Source: Chondrosia reniformis
Taxonomy: Eukaryota > Porifera > Demospongiae > Chondrillida > Chondrillidae
Assembly (NCBI GenBank): GCA_947172415.1
Contig: OX359200.1
Span: forward strand, 5,148,501 to 5,212,500
DNA length: 64,000 bases
Direction of reading: 5' to 3'
The translations under genes were made by a program, and so were the position numbers. Below are positions 56,745 to 64,000 of this stretch, in pieces (the stretch's first letter is position 1; every line of letters starts with the position of its first letter). The notes under the pieces were generated by a model. It searched no databases and was not told the DNA's origin. It saw only the letters and a list, made by a program, of their open reading frames with translations.

Positions 56745-57917
56745 GGAGGTGTTTCTTGTTCCTCTAATCTCTGGGGTCCAACCTGCAGTATGGATGATGT
56801 CATCTCTAGAGATGTGAACTTACCTGAAATGCAAAGAAATGATTGGATATGGATAGAAGGCAAGTGACAGCATACTTTAATGTATATCCTTGGTTATAGT
56901 GTTATTACATATACATGTAGATTGCCTTATGATCGCTAGAAAAATATTTTCCAGTGATAAATGCATTGTAGTATACATATAATAAAATTAAAGACAGCCT
57001 GCCTTAAGCACTTTTAGATTTTAGAAACTATTTCTGTAACCATGCACGTGCACACTGCCTCAGAGGCAGAGTATGCTAGCTGTTACGGTATTTTGTATGA
57101 CTTTTTGTGAACTTTAGATCTTTTATGCTTTTAACAAGAAATAAGAGAAAGTATTTGCCTTACACAGTGGATATTTTGTTAATCAGTTTATACTGTTTAT
57201 ATATATATATATATTCTGCAGACATGGGGTCCTATTCCATGTGTGCTGTAAGTGGATTCAATGGATTTGCTGAACCAAGTGTCTACTACTATATTCATGA
57301 AGAACAGCTGTAAGTGTTAATTAATGGAACCTAGTGTACTGAATAGTATAGAAACAGTGTCAATATACAAGCTTTTTACCTACACATACATAGGAATGTA
57401 AATTTTGGAAATAATAATTATAAATAGTTAAAAATTAGCTGGCCGGAGCTGCAGCCCTCATACTTAAATTACTTGGCCTCTTTGTGGGGCTTATATGTAG
57501 TCCTAACTATAACGATTCTGGATGCTTTAGTATCTTCAAAATTATATAAAATGATAGAAAACTTAGTTAACAACTTAAGTTTCCACAACACCACCATTTG
57601 CAAATATGTATAAATAAAGTGTAATAGTAATAGTGAATGAACTGTCTGCATATGAGATGAGTGTAACAACGTTAACTGGATGTAAGAATGAAATTAATAT
57701 AGGGGCAGCCCCTAAAAATATATATGTATGTAAAATGTGAATCCGATCCTTACTTGACAATCTTATGTAGTGTGTCAAATTATTATGTTAACAATATAAT
57801 ACATATATATATAAATAAACTAAACATACTGACTGACAGCCTATAATAAAGTATATACCTTCCTCTAACACTTCTTGCAGGCAGTCTCTAATTGATATGG
57901 AAAAGGAATTCAGCTGA
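56745..57917 (+). pseudogene. ODC-like 3' remnant (last three exons only)
   Basis: Exons 56745-56859, 57222-57309 and 57881-57917 match the last three exons of the ODC-like gene, including WGPTCSMDD and the GC donor (GAAG|gcaagt). The upstream six exons are absent, because the duplication begins inside the preceding intron. The last exon is deleted and frame-altered after LIDM, ending EKEFS then TGA rather than the original SSADLKGIRLVS. It cannot make an enzyme. Transcription, or use as a 5' leader for gene B, cannot be excluded. Confidence 0.9.
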
Positions 57918-58210
57918 TATCATAATTAAAATCAATTGTATTCAGAAAATTACTGTCTTTTAGAGAAATTTGTACTTTATTTAATTTATACTGCATGCTG
58001 TGGAATACAGTTTTGAGCAAAGGCTGACAGAGGTTTAATATAAATATATACATTTAGCTTGTAGCTACACTCTTGTATATAGGCCTACACGCAATATTTT
58101 ACAGTCTTTACAAAACGTAAAAAGACGTATAATCAAATTGTTGACCCGTTTGGCCATATTATCATTATATCTCTAGTCGAAGTGCAGATTTTCCTAGAAA
58201 GGTGTCGCCA

Positions 58211-61200
58211 ATGGTTTTTTCAATCAACTTTGTTTTCCTTATTTGCGTGATAACGACCGCTGGTAAGTTGAGAGGTAATCGATCAACCTTTCAATAATGT
58301 AACTAATAAAATTGGGTCTATATAAAACGCCATACTGTGTAAAGCTAAATCATTAGCCATTAGGACCCCTTTCACATTTATACACATCTATATATTAGAA
58401 CTCATTTAAGCTTGTCTTTCGTCTGCTTCTTATAAAATTGCGACAAAGATAATATGTTATTTCTAATAGCTACGTACATGCTGTGTAATATGATAATGTA
58501 TGTAGACTTTGATCACTCTTACTGTATATTGTGTACAGTACAAGTTACTGCATCTCAGCCAATTACTGTTACAGTGGGGAGTATTAGTGATTCAACTACT
58601 ACAATCTCTGTAACACCTGCCATTGGTCAATCAGTAGAACTCCAGTGTAGTGGGGCTAGTGTAAATAAACGATGGTACACAACAGGAAGTGAAGTAACAC
58701 CCACTCAAAATGAAATAAGTACAACTCCTGGAGCTACTAGGATATTGGCTTTCTCTTCATTCACTCCAAGTCATGCTGGAACATACACTTGTTTGGTATC
58801 TTCTCATGGTGATACTCAGACAAAAACAACATACCCTGTGGTACTTGGTGAGTCTATTTGGTAATCATTCCTATAAATGTTTGATGTATACACATCCATT
58901 GATTTTAGATTGCTACTGCATGTACATGTATGTACAAGTTTGTAAATGTATTATTTTAAACATTCAGACAAATTTATTTCCAAATGAAATTTACCATCAA
59001 TTATCTGTTGCAGTGGTAATGGGCTATGTACCTATATACATAAACGGTTATAGATACTTTCATGTTGATGTGACACTGTGATACTAAGAGAATATAACTG
59101 ATCCATTAATTGTTGATTGTATCCACAGGTAGGTATATAATTAATGACCTACTGTACGTATATAGTTAATTAGGCACAAGTATTTAGGATATTGGGCATA
59201 TATATGCATGTATATAACTTGCACATTATTGGCCTAATGTATGTGTTTACACTGCTTACTACACTATATATAGGCTATAGCATTAAAATTACTGTTTTGA
59301 TACGTAAGATTCAGTTATACATTTGTCGTTGAGGGTAAATTGATTTTACCTTGCATTAGAAGTGTTGTGACAATGTCCATTTAGAACTCCTGCAGTTTTG
59401 CTGTTTTTAACCCATATGCACCAAGTAATTGCAAATCCACCCAAACCGCTGTGTACAGAAGGCATTAGAATGAGAAGAGAAGGAACTACCAGCAGCGTGT
59501 TTTAGAGATTGAACGTGGGTCCTTTAGTTTTCTCAACAACAGGTGGCATGCATGGGCCTTGCAGCTCGTGTTACCTATGGGAGGCTAGCCTTCTTCTTGC
59601 AGAGAAGAGGTCTGCCCCATACCACCATGTCATCAACTGGCTTTGTTGCCTGCTAAATGTTTCACTGTTGAGATCCACATTCATGTGCATTCAGGGTACA
59701 CGATCGACCTCAAATGGACCTGGCAGATCAGTAATACACAATAACCCACTGACCCAGCGATGTGGGGCTCAGCTGCTAGATGACTTCTACGATCATGATA
59801 AATAAATGTATTTCTTACTCATACCATTATGTTGCACATCAGTATTATGTTATCACCAAATGTTGTATATACCATTTTCAATTATTATTATATAATTACA
59901 ATGTCTATTTATAAATTCTGTAGTTAATCCATCAGCAACTAACACCTTAACAGTTGGAAGGACTGATGATCCAACTACTCCTATCACTATAACACCTACC
60001 CTCAGTCAACCTGTAGAGTTGGAATGTGACAGACAGACTACAGGGAAGAACTGGTACACTGATGGAACTATAGTAACCAACACTCCCGGAGAACTTGCTA
60101 CTAGAGCTGGAATTGTTAGAACACTATCTATTTCATCATTCAGTCCATCTCATGCAAGAGGATACACATGTACTGTGAAAGGAGGTACATCTACTGCTTA
60201 TCCTGTTTTACTAGGTAAGTGAGGCAATATTTTTATGGTTTTATGGTACATATTTATGTAATGATAAATAATAGATAAGTTTATTGCAGCTATCTGCAGT
60301 GAAAATCGAGCTAGATTGAGTTGAAAATTGAATAGAAGTTCCAAAATAAAAAAATAATTTCTGGTGTTAATTGATTTATCAATTCGTTTCAAGTAGGGTT
60401 TTACCCTTTTAACGGAATCGCCATTTTATCAGCTACAATTTGATACCACGAAGAGCCAGGTCGCTCTAAAAAAAATTCAAGAATTTTGTATCAAATTTGA
60501 TACTGTGCGAGGGTATGAGGGATATTTATGTAATATTGACTGTCAATATTTTAACTATCTGATTGTCTAAGTGAAGGTTTATTATTTATGTAATTCAAAA
60601 GTGCAAAGTGTGTTCATGTTTCATTTAACTATGCATGAATTTCAACTAAAATGGTTAAAACTGACAAGTGAATTACATGATGGCAACTGGTTAAGATGGC
60701 CCCTCCCACTGGAATGGACTGAGTATTTGATTATCAGTTTCTGATAAAGAGAATCACCACTAATTTGTGTAATTAGAGACTATAATAATTATTGCTTTGT
60801 TTATCATTATATATATAAGCAGGTGGCATCAATAGAGCATGAAAAATCTAAGATACCATTTTCCTACATGCTATGCCTATTCTGTAAAAAGAGCCTATAG
60901 GGGAACTAAACCTAAAGAGAGCTTTAGATGAAGATACAGTAGTCTTTTCTTCCTTCTTTTCCCTTCTTTCATCTTCTTCTCCACTGGGTCAGACAGCCGT
61001 TTCTGGGAATTCCACCCTTCATCAGTGATCCTGGGAGTCTTTGTCTTTTTCTTTATCTTGATCTTCTGTGAATCCTTGGCTCACTATGCTAAATCTAGGG
61101 GCCTTATATACACTATTTTGGTGCCAAAAGTTAAATAAGGTGTTAACTAAGACACATGATGAAATTTAATTTTATGAAAGGAATGTAGGTCCAATTAACT

Positions 61201-63712
61201 TTTATGAATTAATTATAAATCTATTAGTAATCTTGCTTGTACAGGTAAAACAGACTCAGCATAACTATAGACACAAGTAGGACATATTACGTAAGTCTAC
61301 CCTTAGGTCTTCTAGTAGTAACATTTCTTTGGAGGTGGGGTAACACAATATGGGGTAACACAAGACAGTCCTTAAGCATACTAGCTACTTTTTGCTTATA
61401 CTTGATTCTAACTAGAGGCTGCCGGGATAGGAAGGTTTTAAAGGTTGATTTTAGCTTAAAGTATTTGTAACCCTGCTTAATAAGCCTACTGCATAACTGC
61501 AAACTTTTAGCCTGAAAACTGGAGAAGTCACTACATATTCTAGAATACCTAATTAGTTGTGAAATAAAGACACCATAGGCTGGGGTATTAGGAATATTAC
61601 TATCTAAATGGGGGAAATTTACTATATCAAAGTTAAAGTCCTCTCGCTTATCATATACTTTAGTGATAAATTGATTGTTAGTAATGGTTATATCTAAGTC
61701 TAAAAAGGGGGATTTTTTAGGGCTGGTATTTGTCTTTTTAAGAATAAGTTCTTTGGGGTAAATATCACTAATTGACAGTTCAAAATCCTTGTTGTTAATA
61801 CATAAAAGGTCATCAATATACCTATAAGTATTGGAAAATTTAATAGCTAGGGTGATGTTATCCTTAAGTAGTCCTTTCATAAACTCATACTCATAGGCAA
61901 ACAGAAAAAGATTAGCAACTACAGGGGCACAGTCAGTACCCATAGGGATACCTACACATTGCTTAAATACAGAACCGTCTACACATACATGAATGTTGTC
62001 AATAAGGTAATTAAAGAGCTCTACTAAATGAACAGCTGTGACTGCTTTATTGGAGACATTGTTAGACCAAAAGGCTTTATCCTGACAGACTTCTATATAT
62101 TGGGACTTCCTACAGGTATAGGCACTATGAATAAGGTTAGTAATCTTATCTTTAAGTAGGTTATGGGGGATCGCTGTATATAATGTAGAAAAATCAAAAC
62201 TAGCTAGCTGGGCTTTTCTAGTGGGTATAGACCTAAGACTATCTAAGACTTCTATAGTGAGTTTTCTACTATCCAAAAGGCATTAACACCAGTATTCCTA
62301 TATATACCTAGGCAGTATTCTCTAAAATGTTTGAAAATTAGTCTGAGTGCCGAATTTAGAAATCTAACACTGAATCAATGGCAGAGAACTGGTGGTCATA
62401 ACCAACTGTACTGGTTTTGATTCCAAGTGTAGTTGTTTACTTTCTTCTATGTTTACTTGTAACTAGTAAAAGTAATTGTATACATACAATCATCGAACTT
62501 ATCTTTTATATAAATCATCTTTTTGACTTTCTGAACATCTTAAATCACTATTAATAATCCTTTTGTTATTGAACATTTGACTCTGCATGTGTGTCTATAC
62601 TTTCAGAACTGCTACTTTTATGTAAGACTTGCCCCTTCCTGCATGGGAAATGAAATGATTGGATCAAGTGTCTACATATACAAAGAAGGCACCTTTGACC
62701 TACAGTGGTACATAGTCATGATCACAGCTCATAAAGAAGACCCATGTACAGTGGTGAAGCAATTAGTGTGCAGTAATAAATTGAATTGTGTTCCTAGATG
62801 ATTGATGAAATCAAACAATGATCCTGCTAAAATATCTATTAATGATGTCTGGAAATGTGTGGAGTCATATTTTATTGCTTTCCGTTGCCACAGTGACTCC
62901 ATCTCCAGTACCTGTAATACCTCCACCATCTCAAGTCCAAGGTGTAATGGTAACTCAAAGTGGAACATCCTTGACTGTTTCATGGACTGCAGTTACTGTA
63001 ACTGATCCAAAGTATGCTATATTATATGTAGTCAGGTATTCAACTGATAGGGGTACTCAGACAGATCCACCATCTGATGCTATGAAGAGATCGGGAATTA
63101 GATCTACATCAATTACACTAACAGGACTTCAATCAAATACCACCTACTATGTTTGGGTAGCAGCTGAAATCCTTGGTGCTGGAGTGCAAGGACCTTACAG
63201 TACAAGATTTCCCAATGAAGGTATATAAAGTTACATGTTGTAGATTTATTAGATGGATAGACAGAAGTATCATCTATAATATGTTTATTTTACTGCAATC
63301 TTAAGTATAATTAACCAATTAAGCATTATTGTTATATACATATGTATATCACTATTATAATGATGGCTTCTATATTCAGACTGAAAATAAAAACAGTTGC
63401 TAAAGTTGTTAATTTATTCTAATAAAACCACAGTGACTGTTACTAGGGGTACATTGGATGGATTTCCATTCTTAGTAATCTCTTGGAATAGGGAGGTGGA
63501 ATCCAGCATAACTTACATTGTGAGGTATTCAGTTGATAGTGGTACTGAAACAGAACCACCATCTGGAGCATCCACTGTATCAGGAATCCTAGATTCACCC
63601 GTAACACTAGTCAAACTTGCACAAGGTACAACATACTATATTTGGGTAGCAGCTGTTAGGAATGGTGAAGAGTCACCTTACAGTAGAAGAGTGTCAGTGA
63701 CCACTTATCAAG
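58211..63712 (+). CDS. Receptor-like gene B (tandem paralogue of A), truncated by the window end
   Basis: Visible exons are 58211-58262 (signal peptide, MVFSINFVFLICVITTA), 58539-58847 (Ig1), 59924-60214 (Ig2), 62894-63220 (FN3-1) and 63434-63712 (FN3-2), all phase 1 at their ends as in gene A. The position of A's start codon is GTG here; the first ATG is three codons further in, and a hydrophobic leader remains. FN3-2 lacks the first four codons found in A. Ig1 differs from A at about 15 residues, mostly between the two cysteines (e.g. SGASVNKRWYTTGSEV against [16 protein letters not shown]). Intron 3 carries the retroelement insertion. Later FN3, EGF and Calx-beta exons would lie beyond 64000. 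No frame break is seen in the visible exons. Confidence 0.85.
60838..61080 (+). repeat. R245 dispersed repeat next to the reverse transcriptase ORF
   Basis: Full copy from CATGAAAAATCTAAGATACC to GTGAATCCTTGGC. It lies about 200 bp beyond the 3' end of the minus-strand RT ORF. It is absent from the matching intron of copy A, so it arrived with or after the RT insertion. Confidence 0.88.
61287..62365 (-). mobile_element. Degenerate Penelope-like retroelement reverse transcriptase
   Basis: The 329-codon minus-strand frame 61287-62276 has RT motif A (FDFSTLYTAIPHNLL), motif B (GIPMGTDCAPVVANLFLF), the YIDD catalytic box (RYIDDLLCIN) and a following SPFLDLDI segment, in order. Upstream, at about 62277-62365, the RT continues in another frame (HFREYCLGIYRNTGVNAFW) and then hits a stop, so the copy carries a frameshift and is 5' truncated. 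No endonuclease domain is visible. Motif spelling suggests the Penelope-like lineage, but I cannot exclude another RT clade. It is present only in copy B's intron, so it inserted after the tandem duplication. Confidence 0.75.
62367..62460 (+). repeat. tRNA-derived SINE copy beside the retroelement
   Basis: AATGGCAGAGAACTGGTGGT, then TACTGGTTTTGATTCCAAG, then a TTCTTCTATGTTTACTTG tail match the 15240 copy in order. Confidence 0.6.
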
Positions 63713-64000
63713 GTTTAGTTTATAAACATAGATATGTATTTAATTCTTGAACTGTATATATAGGTGTTTACTGTAAATATCCTTCACTATGAAGATAAAT
63801 TGAGCGCTGCAGCTTAAAGAAACACAGTAATACATGCATTATTATACTGCCTAAATCACTTGAAGGAGCTGCCCAAGACTAACCACATCTATCATGTTAA
63901 TCTGATTCAGAACTAGTACAGTGAACAAGGATACTATTGCCTCACTACGTACCTATGTATGAATATGTACGTATAATATTTCATTTTACTAATTACTGTC

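Larger units (their letters stand above)
56508..64000. repeat. Tandem segmental duplication, unit B (continues past the window)
   Basis: This is the second unit of the ~10.9 kb duplication. It differs from unit A by a reverse-transcriptase/SINE/R245 insertion between ~60,785 and ~62,465, a ~150 bp stretch at 60,380-60,530 absent from A, and loss of the pogo-like ends seen in A. Confidence 0.88.

Noticed and set aside
61287..62276. Reverse transcriptase as a host gene such as telomerase
   Set aside because: RT motifs are of mobile-element type, the frame is broken upstream, and it is an insertion absent from the paralogous intron.

Overview
This is a eukaryotic, almost certainly metazoan, AT-rich genomic window. 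Every confident gene is split by many short GT-AG introns (about 50 bp to a few hundred bp). The gene set (COG4, DHX16, a WDR97-like ciliary WD protein, a plasma-membrane-type syntaxin, an ornithine-decarboxylase-like enzyme, and secreted Ig/FN3/EGF/Calx-beta proteins) fits an early-branching animal such as a demosponge. The phylum is an inference from gene density, intron style and domain repertoire. No species was identified.

Layout. 479-3932 (-): 5' part of COG4, running off the left edge. 4035-6087 (+): a four-exon gene of unknown function that shares a ~100 bp divergent promoter with COG4. 6088-12307: gene-poor, with an internal duplication, tandem repeats, a GC-richer unassigned block and a possible short transcript. 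12308-20061 (+): complete DHX16 in 28 exons. 20663-30675 (+): complete 21-exon WD40 protein, WDR97-like. 31571-36223 (-): complete 11-exon syntaxin, convergent with the WD gene. 36224-41450: transposon remnants, a near-perfect 95 bp inverted repeat and a GC-rich structured block. 41451-47189 (+): complete 9-exon ODC-like gene. 47473-55757 (+): receptor-like gene A (signal peptide, two Ig, seven FN3, one calcium-binding EGF, one Calx-beta). 56745-57917: 3' remnant of the ODC-like gene. 58211 to beyond the right edge (+): receptor-like gene B, a tandem paralogue of A.

The right third is the accessory part. A unit of about 10.9 kb (from ~45,584) is repeated in tandem from ~56,508, carrying the last three ODC exons and the receptor gene. 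By hand comparison, several receptor exons differ more between A and B than the adjoining introns do. Most of the differences change amino acids, and several codons carry two or three changes. This points to diversifying selection or patchwork gene conversion on an adhesion or recognition molecule. It is the best candidate here for an undescribed system, for example self/non-self recognition, but function is inferred.

Repeats seen several times in the window: a discrete ~245 bp family (called R245 here; eight copies), a foldback family with arms around a GGTCTTCTT-type motif, a tRNA-derived SINE, a 620 bp TTAA-flanked piggyBac-like non-autonomous element, pogo/Tigger-type ends, and a frameshifted Penelope-like reverse transcriptase inserted only in receptor copy B. 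Introns are also rich in TACGTA/ACGTAC words.
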